Shown here piece after piece: positions 1-7,152 of a stretch of 11,243 bases of DNA (position 1 is its first letter; each line of letters starts with the position of its first letter). The translations under genes were made by a program, and so were the position numbers. The notes below the pieces were generated by a model, which was not told the origin of the DNA, did not search any database, and saw only the letters and a list, made by a program, of their open reading frames with translations. Source of the stretch: Microgenomates group bacterium (GTDB lineage: Bacteria > Patescibacteriota > Microgenomatia > UBA1400 > PJMF01); the NCBI GenBank assembly GCA_009776965.1, contig WRMU01000027.1, positions 1 through 11,243 of the forward strand, read 5' to 3'.

Positions 1-1443
1 GTGGTTTATTTTATTGTTCGGCTGTGGCGGTTAACTTTTTTGCCGATTTTTGCGGATGAGGCAATTTATTTGCGGTGGTCGCAGTTGGTGATGACGGATG
101 CGCCGCGCTATTTATTTTTTGCGCTCAATGACGGAAAAACGCCGCTGCAGATATGGTTAAACATTCCCTTTTTAGTGCTGATGAAAGATCCTTTGGCGGC
201 GGGCAGGCTGTTGTCGGTATTGGTGGGTTGGGGGCAGATGGTGGTGGTATGGATGATTGGGAAAAAGATGAAATGGGGAAAAATGGCACAGACGGTGGGG
301 TTGGGGGCGAGTATAATGTTGCCTTGGTGGTGGTTTAATCAGCGACTGGCTTTGATGGACACCTTACTGACCTTTTGGCTGGCGTTACTGATTTATTTTT
401 TGCTTGAGGTGAGGCGAGAAGATGGATGGCGAGTAAAAAAAATAATTGCGGCGACGGCATGCTTTGGATTGGCTTTATTGACTAAAATACCGGCGATATT
501 GTTTTTGCCAACTATTGTTTTGTTGACTTTTAATTTTAAGGATTGGCGACGAAGTTTAATAAAAATATTGGTGATTAGTGGGGGAGGGATGGTGATGCTG
601 GCAAGTTTGAAGTATTTGAGCGAGTCTTTCTCGAGATTATTTTCTCGAGGGGGAGATTTTTTGGGGACGGGAGGGGTGATGAGTAATTTATGGATTCACA
701 GTCGGGAGGTTATGGTGATGAATAGTAAGTATTTGACTTTGGGGTTGGTGGCTTTGTTGTTGGTGCAGATGGTGTATATGGGGAGTAAAAAAAACAAAGA
801 GTGGTGGTTGCTGGTTTTGAGTGGACTGGGATTTGCCTTGCCAATTATTTTGTTTGGGAGGGGAGATGTTTATCCGCGTTATTATTTGCCGAGTGTGTTG
901 CCGCTGATGTTGGCAGTGTTGGGAGGCATAGATAAGATGTGGCGGGATAAAAAATGGCCATTAGGGAAAACTATAGTGAAGGGTTGTTTGGTGGTGGGCT
1001 TGGCGCAAAGTGTGATTTTTATGAGAAATAGCTATAGTGAGCTGGCTGGACTGGATTTGACGGCAGATGATCAGAGGCAATATTTAGATGAATGGTCGTC
1101 TGGATTTGGGATTTTGGAGGTGTTGGGAGCGGCTCAGGGGAGAGCGAGCGAAAACAAGAGGATTTTGTTGATTAGTGAAGGGGATTTCGGGACGCCAACT
1201 GATGGTTTTAATCTTTATTTGTTCGCTAGAAAAGATGACCGAGTGGGAGTGGAAGGGATTTGGTGGCAGGTTGAGAGTATTCCTCAGACGGCTTTGGAGC
1301 GAGCGGCCAATGAATATGATGAGGCGTGGTTGGTGGTGAATAGCCATCGGATGATGATGGAGATGGAGGAGGAAAAATTGATTATGGAGATAGCCAGACC
1401 ACGGGAGAGGGCAGCGAGTTTACAGGTTTGGCGGATAATGTAG
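1..1443 (+). CDS. GT-C type membrane glycosyltransferase (PMT/ArnT-like, GT39-type), 5' partial
   Basis: This is a polytopic membrane protein, probably transferring a sugar from a lipid-phosphate carrier to a glycan or protein on the outer face of the membrane. Seen: about 480 residues starting at the window edge, with an acidic ADEAIYLRW motif near residues 18-26, right after one hydrophobic stretch. This matches the Asp-Glu of the first extracytoplasmic loop in GT-C enzymes (PMT, ArnT and relatives). Many hydrophobic segments follow up to about residue 345, then a soluble C-terminal part of about 130 residues. The GTG at position 1 may be an internal valine: the first membrane helix looks cut short, so the true start is probably upstream. 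The gene ends 24 bases inside the converging downstream gene. The exact family and substrate cannot be told from sequence; the GT-C class is fairly secure, the GT39 label less so. Confidence 0.75.
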   Translation: MVYFIVRLWRLTFLPIFADEAIYLRWSQLVMTDAPRYLFFALNDGKTPLQIWLNIPFLVLMKDPLAAGRLLSVLVGWGQMVVVWMIGKKMKWGKMAQTVGLGASIMLPWWWFNQRLALMDTLLTFWLALLIYFLLEVRREDGWRVKKIIAATACFGLALLTKIPAILFLPTIVLLTFNFKDWRRSLIKILVISGGGMVMLASLKYLSESFSRLFSRGGDFLGTGGVMSNLWIHSREVMVMNSKYLTLGLVALLLVQMVYMGSKKNKEWWLLVLSGLGFALPIILFGRGDVYPRYYLPSVLPLMLAVLGGIDKMWRDKKWPLGKTIVKGCLVVGLAQSVIFMRNSYSELAGLDLTADDQRQYLDEWSSGFGILEVLGAAQGRASENKRILLISEGDFGTPTDGFNLYLFARKDDRVGVEGIWWQVESIPQTALERAANEYDEAWLVVNSHRMMMEMEEEKLIMEIARPRERAASLQVWRIM

Positions 1444-1902
1444 GGCGAGGAAGATGATAGCGCTGATGATGAGGAGTTGAGGAATTGCTCCCCAGAGAAT
1501 ATGGGGAGTGGAAGTATGGACCTTTTTATGTATCCAAGAAATGGGCCCTAGTGAGGGGAGGCCTTGATGAAGGAAGTTTCTGGGGGCTTCGAGAATGTCC
1601 ATGAGGATACCGGAAAAAGCGCCAAGCCAGACGGGCCAATAGATTTGGGAGGGGGAAGTGGGGAGTGATTTTTGCCAAAGAAAGAAGATGATGACAGCTA
1701 ATAAGAACAGCTCAAAGATTTCTAAAAGGATGGTGGTTAGCTTGTGTCTCTTGCCAGAGCGCATGCCGGTGCCAAAATCCCAGTGAGGGATAGCATCTTC
1801 GACGAAATGAAGGATAAAGGCGGCAGGAAGGTAAATATAAGGAGCTTGAGGGAAAAGAGAGCCGAGGTAAGCGCCAGTTAAGCCATGGGTTACTGATAGC
1901 AT
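1420..1902 (-). CDS. Small membrane protein, possible YdjM/DUF457-type metal-dependent hydrolase
   Basis: A 160-residue protein with about four hydrophobic segments (roughly residues 10-35, 58-76, 88-104 and 136-156). It has a histidine/aspartate pattern: H6 in THGLTG, H32, D36, H40 and D42 in HFVEDAIPHWD, D102, H125 and H129. An N-terminal His followed by a P-H-x-D motif between membrane helices resembles the YdjM/DUF457 group of membrane-bound predicted metal-dependent hydrolases. That assignment is from memory of the motif, and no biochemical role is claimed. The ATG at 1902 is supported by a TATAAT box on the same strand (1914-1909) that ends 6 nt before it, with no Shine-Dalgarno sequence. 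The gene diverges from the Lgt-like gene and its 3' end overlaps the glycosyltransferase by 24 bases. It could also be an unrelated small membrane protein. Confidence 0.6.
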   Translation of the reverse strand: MLSVTHGLTGAYLGSLFPQAPYIYLPAAFILHFVEDAIPHWDFGTGMRSGKRHKLTTILLEIFELFLLAVIIFFLWQKSLPTSPSQIYWPVWLGAFSGILMDILEAPRNFLHQGLPSLGPISWIHKKVHTSTPHILWGAIPQLLIISAIIFLALHYPPNL

Positions 1903-1908
1903 TTGCTC

Positions 1909-1926
1909 ATTATAACATGCTATAAT
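1909..1926. promoter_or_regulatory. Divergent overlapping promoters, near-palindromic paired -10 boxes
   Basis: The 18-bp stretch ATTATAACATGCTATAAT matches its own reverse complement at 16 of 18 positions. Read on the + strand, TATAAT at 1921-1926 is followed by 7 nt and then the ATG of the Lgt-like gene at 1934. Read on the - strand, TATAAT at 1914-1909 is followed by 6 nt and then the ATG at 1902. Transcription usually starts about 7 nt after a -10 box, so both mRNAs would begin at or next to their start codons. No clear -35 box is seen for either direction. Confidence 0.65.
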
Positions 1927-1933
1927 TTGGTCG

Positions 1934-2734
1934 ATGGAAAATATTTTGCGGTCGGTGTTGTTTTCTTGGCGGGGTATAGAACTACAAACAATTCCGTTGT
2001 TTTTGGTGGTGGGGTTGTTGAGTGGGATTTTTGTCTATTGGCGAAAGATTAAGTATGACAGCGAGTATAGTGAGTATGAAGCGGTGGATGGGTTTTTAAG
2101 GTCGTTATTGGGAGGGTATCTGATGGGAAGGGCAGTGTTTGTGTTAATGAATATTGATGTTTTGGGTTTATACCCTTTGAATTGGATTAACGTGGTTCTT
2201 TACCCTGGGTTTAATGAGCTAAGTGCTTTGGTGGCGAGTGGAGGGTTATTGTTTTGGTGGTGCAAAAAACATAAGTTTGAAGCTTGGATGGTATTGGATT
2301 TTTGGGTGCGGAGTGCATTTTTGGGATTTGCGATTTATAAACTGGGTTATTTCGCGGCCGGACTAGGATTTGGTAATGCTACTAGCATGCCTTGGGGAAT
2401 TGTTTTCCCGCATACCATCACGCCACACCACCCAGTGCAGCTGTACTTAGCGGCGGCTTTGGGGATAATGTTTTTTGTTTTGGGGAAGATTGAAGGTAAT
2501 TATCGCACTTTTCTCTGGTATCGAGGCAAGCGCAAAACAGCTCAAGCGGGATTTGTGTTGTCGATAGGCATGATAAGTTTTGGTATGATAAACTTAGGTT
2601 TGTCATGGCTTAAGCCAGCGAGCTTTATGATGGGGAGTTTTATGGCTGATTATGCAATTTATGCTGCGTTTATAGTGATAGGGCTAATAATCATGATGGT
2701 GCGTTCGGGGAGAAAAATAGGAAGAAGAAAATGA
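1934..2734 (+). CDS. Divergent Lgt-like (prolipoprotein diacylglyceryl transferase family) membrane protein
   Basis: Lgt transfers diacylglyceryl from phosphatidylglycerol to the lipobox cysteine of prolipoproteins. This 266-residue polytopic protein shows the Lgt framework: GGYLMGRAVFVLMN (60-73) fits the GxRLGYVLFYN block, ASGGL (101-105) fits the HGG block, KLGYFAAGLGFG (136-147) fits the GRxGC/NFxxGxxxG signature, and PWGIVFP then HPVQLY (153-171) fits the PWxxxFP...HPxQLYE block. Key positions have changed, however. By my alignment the catalytic His (E. coli H103) is Ser102, the signature Arg (R143) is Lys136, N146 is Tyr139, and the C-terminal R239/E243 pair is Asn/Ser. Lgt activity is therefore doubtful, and a repurposed or inactive paralogue is likely. 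The ATG lies 7 nt after TATAAT with no SD, and the 3' end overlaps the pseudouridine synthase by ATGA. Family membership is likely, function unknown. Confidence 0.65.
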   Translation: MENILRSVLFSWRGIELQTIPLFLVVGLLSGIFVYWRKIKYDSEYSEYEAVDGFLRSLLGGYLMGRAVFVLMNIDVLGLYPLNWINVVLYPGFNELSALVASGGLLFWWCKKHKFEAWMVLDFWVRSAFLGFAIYKLGYFAAGLGFGNATSMPWGIVFPHTITPHHPVQLYLAAALGIMFFVLGKIEGNYRTFLWYRGKRKTAQAGFVLSIGMISFGMINLGLSWLKPASFMMGSFMADYAIYAAFIVIGLIIMMVRSGRKIGRRK

Positions 2735-3561
2735 TGACGCCGGAGATTGTTTATGAAGATGAGGACGTAGTAGCGGTAAATAAGGAGGCAGGGGTGGTGG
2801 TAAATAGGAGTGCCACTTATCAAGGAGAGACGCTGCAGGATTGGTGGAGGGAGAAGTATCTGAGTGAGTGTTTGAGCGCAACAAACTGGAGTAGTTTAAC
2901 TCCAGAGGATTGGACGGCGGATTATGGCGAAGCTGAGGAAATCATCAAAGAAAGAGGGGGGGTGGCACATAGGTTGGATAAGGATACGAGCGGGGTGTTA
3001 TTGCTAGCTAAAAATGCGGGAGCCTTGATTAATTTATTGATGCAGTTTAAGCAGCGCAAAATAAGCAAAACTTATGAATGTTTGGTGCATGGAAGAATGA
3101 ATATTGAGGAGGATAGAGTAAGTTTGCCTTTGGGGAGAAAGGCGGGGAATAGGTTGCAGTTTGCGGTGCGTAGTGATGGGAAGGCGGCGGTGACTTTTTA
3201 TAAAGTGGTGAAGAAATATCAGGGAATTGACGCGGGGAGATTAAAGGAGGTGGCGAAAGAGCAGTCGCTAAAAAAGATCAATGATTTGTATCAAGGATTT
3301 AGCGAGGTGGAATTTAGGCCACAAACAGGGCGGACACATCAGCTGCGAGTACATATGGCCCATTTGGGACATCCTTTAGTGGGGGATAAATTGTATGCAC
3401 CTAAAAATAAGGTGAAAATGGATAGACTGTGGTGTCCGCGACAATTTTTACATGCGAAAAGAATAAGTTTTACCCATCCGCGCACAGGCAAAGAGGTGGT
3501 GGTGACAGCAAAGTTGACGAGGGATTTGGTGGAGGCGAAAAAATGGCTAGCGCCCTCTTGA
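2731..3561 (+). CDS. RluA-family RNA pseudouridine synthase, without S4 domain
   Basis: Isomerises uridine to pseudouridine in rRNA or tRNA. The 276-residue protein begins directly with the catalytic domain (IVYEDEDVVAVNKEAGVVVN) and has no N-terminal S4 domain, so it is RluA/RluC-like rather than full RluD-like in layout. The catalytic motif HRLDKDTSG is at 80-88 with Asp83 as the expected nucleophile. KTYECLVHG and the C-terminal GRTHQLRVHMAHLGHPLVGDKLY block are also present. About 40 extra residues, rich in acidic and aromatic residues (roughly 38-76), sit before the catalytic motif. Two ATGs in tandem (2731, 2734) could serve as start; the first overlaps the upstream stop as ATGA, and AGGAAG at 2719-2724 is the likely ribosome binding site, so translational coupling is probable. 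The target uridine cannot be told. The stop codon overlaps the -35 box of the eno promoter. Confidence 0.9.
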   Translation: MMTPEIVYEDEDVVAVNKEAGVVVNRSATYQGETLQDWWREKYLSECLSATNWSSLTPEDWTADYGEAEEIIKERGGVAHRLDKDTSGVLLLAKNAGALINLLMQFKQRKISKTYECLVHGRMNIEEDRVSLPLGRKAGNRLQFAVRSDGKAAVTFYKVVKKYQGIDAGRLKEVAKEQSLKKINDLYQGFSEVEFRPQTGRTHQLRVHMAHLGHPLVGDKLYAPKNKVKMDRLWCPRQFLHAKRISFTHPRTGKEVVVTAKLTRDLVEAKKWLAPS

Positions 3562-3576
3562 AAAGAAGGAGAGGGC
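3552..3576. repeat. Inverted repeat GCCCTCT/AGAGGGC across the eno promoter
   Basis: Perfect 7-bp arms at 3552-3558 and 3570-3576 enclose an 11-nt loop. The repeat begins in the last codons of the pseudouridine synthase gene and covers the -35 box and most of the promoter spacer. It has no T-tract on the + strand, so an intrinsic terminator is unlikely. It could be an operator, a roadblock hairpin, or chance. Confidence 0.45.
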
Positions 3577-3586
3577 AAGTTATAAT
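3558..3586 (+). promoter_or_regulatory. Sigma70-type promoter upstream of eno
   Basis: TTGAAA at 3558-3563 and a consensus TATAAT at 3581-3586 are separated by exactly 17 bp. The expected start of transcription is near 3593, giving a 5' leader of about 34 nt before the enolase ATG at 3627. This is the best complete -35/-10 promoter in the window, and it fits a highly expressed glycolytic gene. Confidence 0.75.
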
Positions 3587-3626
3587 GAATTATCTTAAAA
3601 GAGACGTAATTAATAGAAAGAGGCCT

Positions 3627-4913
3627 ATGAAAATTGCCAAAGTTGACGCATTGGAAGTTTTAGATTCGAGGGGAAACCCCACGGTGATGGCGATGGTGAT
3701 GGTGGAAGATGGGACTTATAGCGAGTCGTTGGTTCCTTCGGGGGCTTCGACGGGTATTTATGAGGCTTTGGAGTTGCGAGATGGTGATGAGAGTCGGTAT
3801 TTGGGCAAGGGGTGTTTGACGGCGGTGAGAAATGTGCGCGAAGTAATTGCTCCGTCCTTAGTTGGTCATGAAGTAACGGATCAGGCAGGAATTGATAAGA
3901 TTATGCTGGAGCTAGACGGGACGGAGACGAAGGCAAAATTGGGAGCGAATGCTATTTTGGCGGTGTCGATGGCTTGCGTGAAGGCAGCAGCAAAAGCGAC
4001 AGGGCAGCCTCTTTATGCTTATGTGGCAGAACTATTCGGACGGAGTAAAGATAGATATATTTTACCTATTCCGATGATGAATGTGCTCAATGGCGGCAAA
4101 CATGCGATAGGGAGTAGTGATATGCAGGAGTATATGTTGTTTCCCATTGGGGCGACGAGTTTTAAGGAGGCGCTGAGGATGGGGGTGGAGACTTTCCAGC
4201 ATTTAGGTAAAATATTGGTGGCGGAGGGCTTTCAAACTACGGTGGGTGATGAAGGCGGTTATGCTCCGGCCCTAGAAAATAATGCTCGACCGATTGAGGT
4301 GGCAGTGGAGGCGATGAAGAAGGCGGGCTATGAGCCGAGAAAGGACATAGCGATAGCTTTGGACCCAGCAGCTTCGGAGTTTTTTGATGAGGAAAAGAAG
4401 ATTTATGACTTAAAAACTGAGCGGCGCACTTTAAGTAGCGAGGAAATGGTGGCCTTGTATCAAGAAATGGTGGCCAAATATCCGATTGTGTCGATTGAGG
4501 ATGGTTTGGCAGAGGATGATTGGGAGGGGTTTAGGCTGATGACAGAAAGAATGGGAGCAAGTACCCAAATTATGGGAGATGATTTGTTTGTGACTAATGT
4601 GGGGCGCTTGCAGAGAGGTATTGAGCAAAAGGCAGCTAATAGTATCTTGATTAAATTAAATCAGATAGGGAGTGTTTCGGAAACAATTGCGGCGATTAAG
4701 ATGGCTGAGGCAGCGGGTTATACGAGCATTGTTTCGCATCGCAGTGGGGAGACTGAGGACAGTTTTATTGCTGATTTTGTGGTGGGGGCAGGGACGGGGC
4801 AGATTAAAACGGGGAGTTGCAGTCGGAGCGAGAGGATAGCGAAGTATAATCGCTTACTGCAGATTGAATATGAATTAGGCGATAGGGCTGAGCTAGCTAA
4901 GTGGTCTCGTTAA
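3627..4913 (+). CDS. eno: Enolase (phosphopyruvate hydratase)
   Basis: Converts 2-phosphoglycerate to phosphoenolpyruvate in glycolysis; cytosolic and Mg-dependent. The 428 residues from the ATG at 3627 match the usual enolase length. Visible motifs are SRGNPTV (14-20), SGAST (39-42 region), NGGKHA with H159, GDEGG with catalytic E209, the metal ligands D246 (ALDPAAS), E291 (SIEDGL) and D318 (GDDLFVTN), the catalytic lysine K343 in ILIKLNQIG, SHRSGETED (370-378), and KTGSCSRSERIAKYN with K394. All catalytic residues look intact. The frame is open further upstream (to 3429), but that stretch lies inside the preceding gene and the promoter, and MKIAKVDALEVLDSRGNP is the normal enolase N terminus. 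GAAAGAGG at 3616-3623 is a plausible ribosome binding site, only 3 nt from the ATG. Probably transcribed with gpmI, 45 nt downstream. Confidence 0.98.
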   Translation: MKIAKVDALEVLDSRGNPTVMAMVMVEDGTYSESLVPSGASTGIYEALELRDGDESRYLGKGCLTAVRNVREVIAPSLVGHEVTDQAGIDKIMLELDGTETKAKLGANAILAVSMACVKAAAKATGQPLYAYVAELFGRSKDRYILPIPMMNVLNGGKHAIGSSDMQEYMLFPIGATSFKEALRMGVETFQHLGKILVAEGFQTTVGDEGGYAPALENNARPIEVAVEAMKKAGYEPRKDIAIALDPAASEFFDEEKKIYDLKTERRTLSSEEMVALYQEMVAKYPIVSIEDGLAEDDWEGFRLMTERMGASTQIMGDDLFVTNVGRLQRGIEQKAANSILIKLNQIGSVSETIAAIKMAEAAGYTSIVSHRSGETEDSFIADFVVGAGTGQIKTGSCSRSERIAKYNRLLQIEYELGDRAELAKWSR

Positions 4914-4929
4914 AATCCTCGATTTTAAC
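4909..4929. repeat. Perfect 9-bp inverted repeat at the eno stop codon
   Basis: GTTAAAATC (4909-4917) and GATTTTAAC (4921-4929) are perfect complements around a 3-nt CTC centre. The left arm includes the eno stop codon TAA. A short TTT then TTGCCCTT follows, which is not a convincing T-tract, and the stem is AT-rich. It may be a weak attenuating hairpin, an operator for gpmI, or an mRNA 3'-end stabiliser. Confidence 0.5.
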
Positions 4930-4958
4930 TTTGCCCTTGTGTAGTTAAGAAAGAGACT

Positions 4959-6482
4959 ATGAAAAAAAGAAACAAACTTCTGCTAATCATTTTAGATGGC
5001 TGGGGATTGGGGGAGGACGATGAGGGAAATGCGATTGCGAGGGCCAAGACTCCCACTTTTGATAAGTTATGGAAGGAGAAACCAAAAGCGGTGCTGACGG
5101 CTAGCGGCGAGGATATTGGACTGCCGGAAGGACAGATGGGAACGAGTGAGGTTAATCACTTGACTATTGGCAGCGGGCGGGTTTTCTTTCAAGAGCTAGT
5201 GAGGATTAATCGCTCTATCAGAGAGGGAGAGTTTACTAAAAACCCGCAGTTTCTGGCGGCTTTTGAGCATGTGAAAAAACATGATTCGGTGTTGCATATT
5301 ATTGGAATGGTTTCGCCGGGGGGAGTGCATTCTCACCAAGATCATGTGAAGGCGCTAATTAAAGCGGCTAAGGAGAATGAAGTTAAGAGAGTTTTGGTGC
5401 ATGTGATTACGGACGGCAGGGATACATTATCGTGGAGCGGGAAAGATTATGTGGCGGATTTGCAAGATTATATTGAGAAATTGGGGGTGGGAAAAATTGC
5501 TTCGGTGGCGGGGAGGTATTTTGCGATGGATAGGGACAGGCGGTGGCAGTTGACTGATGATGCTTTAGCGGTGGTGCAGGGCAAGAAAGACAAGCATCGA
5601 GTTTTTTCGAGCGTGGAGGAGGCGATGGCGGATGCTTATGGGCAGGGTGAGACCGATGAGATGCTGACGCCGCGGTTGATTGAAGTGAATGACCTGGGGG
5701 AAGTGGGGTCGATTGCGACTGATGATGCGGTGATTGAAGCTAATTTCCGTTCTGACCGGATGCGCCAAACCACGGAGCGTTTATTGGAGATGAAGGCGGA
5801 AAAAAACTTGGAGATTGTAACGATGACAAATTATAATCCTCATTATAGCGTGCGGGTGGCTTTTGATACGATAAAATTGAAAAATACTTTGGGCGAGGTT
5901 TTGAGTGGGGCAGGAATAAGACAACTGCGCATTACGGAGACGGAAAAGTTTAATCATCTAACTTATTTTTTTAATGCCAAGCGCGAGGAGGCTTTTGAAG
6001 GTGAAGATAGGTTTATGATTGATAGCTATTCTGACGTGAAACTGCATGATGATAAGCCGGAGATGAGGACTCCTGATTTGGCTAAGCGAGTAATTCAAGA
6101 AATGACTTTTGAAAATTATGATTTTATGGTGACGAATTGGTGTAATGGAGATTTGGTGGGTCATTCGGGGAATATTCCGGCGGTGATAATAGGGATTGAG
6201 ACGATTGATAAGGCTTTGGAACAAGTGCTGCCGGTAGCGGCAGCACATGGTTATGAGGTGATAGTGACGGCGGATCATGGTAATGCGGAGGAGATGTTGG
6301 TGAAGGGTACGGGGGAAAAGATGATGGCACACACGATAAATCCGGTGCCGTTTATGATAATCTCTAAGAACGTAAAAAAGTTGGTGAGAGCAGAGGGGAC
6401 GTTGGCAGATATCGCGCCGACAATATTAACCATGATGGGGCTGGAGATACCTAGGGAGATGACTGGCGAGTCGCTGGTTTAG
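4959..6482 (+). CDS. gpmI: 2,3-bisphosphoglycerate-independent phosphoglycerate mutase
   Basis: Interconverts 3- and 2-phosphoglycerate, the step before enolase. The 507 residues match the iPGM family length, and the enzyme is a two-Mn alkaline-phosphatase-superfamily member. Visible metal and catalytic residues are D13 in LDGWG, the phosphoserine S63 in GTSEVNH, H124 in GGVHSHQDH, DGRDT (152-156), GRYFAMDRDRRW (185-196), RSDRMRQ (264-270), D398 and H402 in NGDLVGHSG, D439 and H440 in TADHGNAE, and H458 in MAHT. All appear intact. The usual SEVGH after the catalytic serine reads SEVNH, a Gly to Asn change. The ATG at 4959 has only a weak purine-rich stretch (4947-4955) upstream. It follows eno by 45 nt on the same strand, consistent with a lower-glycolysis operon, and ends 13 nt from the converging VanZ-like gene without an obvious terminator. 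Confidence 0.97.
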   Translation: MKKRNKLLLIILDGWGLGEDDEGNAIARAKTPTFDKLWKEKPKAVLTASGEDIGLPEGQMGTSEVNHLTIGSGRVFFQELVRINRSIREGEFTKNPQFLAAFEHVKKHDSVLHIIGMVSPGGVHSHQDHVKALIKAAKENEVKRVLVHVITDGRDTLSWSGKDYVADLQDYIEKLGVGKIASVAGRYFAMDRDRRWQLTDDALAVVQGKKDKHRVFSSVEEAMADAYGQGETDEMLTPRLIEVNDLGEVGSIATDDAVIEANFRSDRMRQTTERLLEMKAEKNLEIVTMTNYNPHYSVRVAFDTIKLKNTLGEVLSGAGIRQLRITETEKFNHLTYFFNAKREEAFEGEDRFMIDSYSDVKLHDDKPEMRTPDLAKRVIQEMTFENYDFMVTNWCNGDLVGHSGNIPAVIIGIETIDKALEQVLPVAAAHGYEVIVTADHGNAEEMLVKGTGEKMMAHTINPVPFMIISKNVKKLVRAEGTLADIAPTILTMMGLEIPREMTGESLV

Positions 6483-6495
6483 GATATTTGGCGCA

Positions 6496-7143
6496 TTAGT
6501 TGCCAAGCAGGGAGTTATAAAACAAGAACGTGCCTAAAAAAGAAGCAATTAAGTAGATAATAGCTTCGTGTTTGGAGGCAAATCGGACTGGTTGTTCTAT
6601 GGGCTCGATGGGTTGGTTATTTTTGCGAAATAACTTAAATAATAGACTAAGAATTAGATAGCCAATCATTGCTCCTAGGGTATTCATCAATAAATCATCG
6701 ATGGTGGTGGCCCTGTGATTTAGTAGTTGGCTCAGCTCGATAGCTAGTGAAAGACAAAATCCGGTTAATGCTATTTTCCTTAGCGAGCGAAACTCCTGCC
6801 AAATAAGGGGCAATAAAAACCCGAGAGGGATAGTCATAAAGATGTTCAAAATATATGGCATTCTGCTAGCCATAACACTGTGGTAGTCCCTAAAGGGAAT
6901 TAAACTAATTTCTCCTTGGCGAATTAGCTCGGGGTAGCGCCCAATGATCCAAACCGTTCCCATGCCGGTTACTTGATACACCATCATGAGATAAAAAAGG
7001 AAAATATACACCCAAAGGAAGTGTCTGATGGAGGGCTTTGTTTTCCTGAGGAACACTACTTGGAAAATGAGACAAAGACAAGTGGCGCAGCCAAAGGCGT
7101 AGAGAGTCATTAGCGGTGAGCTAGTTAGGATATTAAAAATCAT
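6496..7143 (-). CDS. VanZ-family membrane protein
   Basis: A 215-residue membrane protein with about five hydrophobic segments. The VanZ-like pattern is clear: LIPFRDY (81-87), NIFMTIPLGFLLPL (100-113), a conserved Glu in LAIELSQL (133-140), and TTIDDLLMNTLGAMIGY (146-162), matching the typical R-x-x-D-x-x-D-x-x-x-N-x-x-G block. VanZ itself gives low-level teicoplanin resistance, but most family members have no known role, so no resistance is claimed here. The C-terminal extension (about 170-215) has a basic/acidic linker and one more membrane helix. The ATG at 7143 lies 9 nt after the stop of the ClbS-like gene on the same strand, suggesting co-transcription. No good Shine-Dalgarno sequence is visible. 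An internal ATG (residue 12) is a possible alternative start. Confidence 0.85.
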   Translation of the reverse strand: MIFNILTSSPLMTLYAFGCATCLCLIFQVVFLRKTKPSIRHFLWVYIFLFYLMMVYQVTGMGTVWIIGRYPELIRQGEISLIPFRDYHSVMASRMPYILNIFMTIPLGFLLPLIWQEFRSLRKIALTGFCLSLAIELSQLLNHRATTIDDLLMNTLGAMIGYLILSLLFKLFRKNNQPIEPIEQPVRFASKHEAIIYLIASFLGTFLFYNSLLGN

Positions 7144-7152
7144 GGTGGTTAA

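Noticed and set aside
625..652. Two CTCGAG palindromes close together in the glycosyltransferase gene
   Set aside because: They lie within an intact coding frame and encode ordinary residues; no wider repeat or element is visible.
3429..3626. N-terminal extension of the enolase reading frame, including an ATG at 3585
   Set aside because: The stretch overlaps the pseudouridine synthase and the eno promoter, the ATG at 3585 lies in the -10 box itself, and the standard enolase N terminus begins at 3627.
5958..6332. 124-codon open frame on the - strand inside gpmI
   Set aside because: It is a His/Arg/Ile-rich shadow of the gpmI coding strand with no recognisable motif or ribosome binding site.
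6488..6506. TTGGC/GCCAA inverted repeat between gpmI and the VanZ-like gene as a terminator
   Set aside because: Only 5 bp of stem, a 9-nt loop and no T-tract on either strand.
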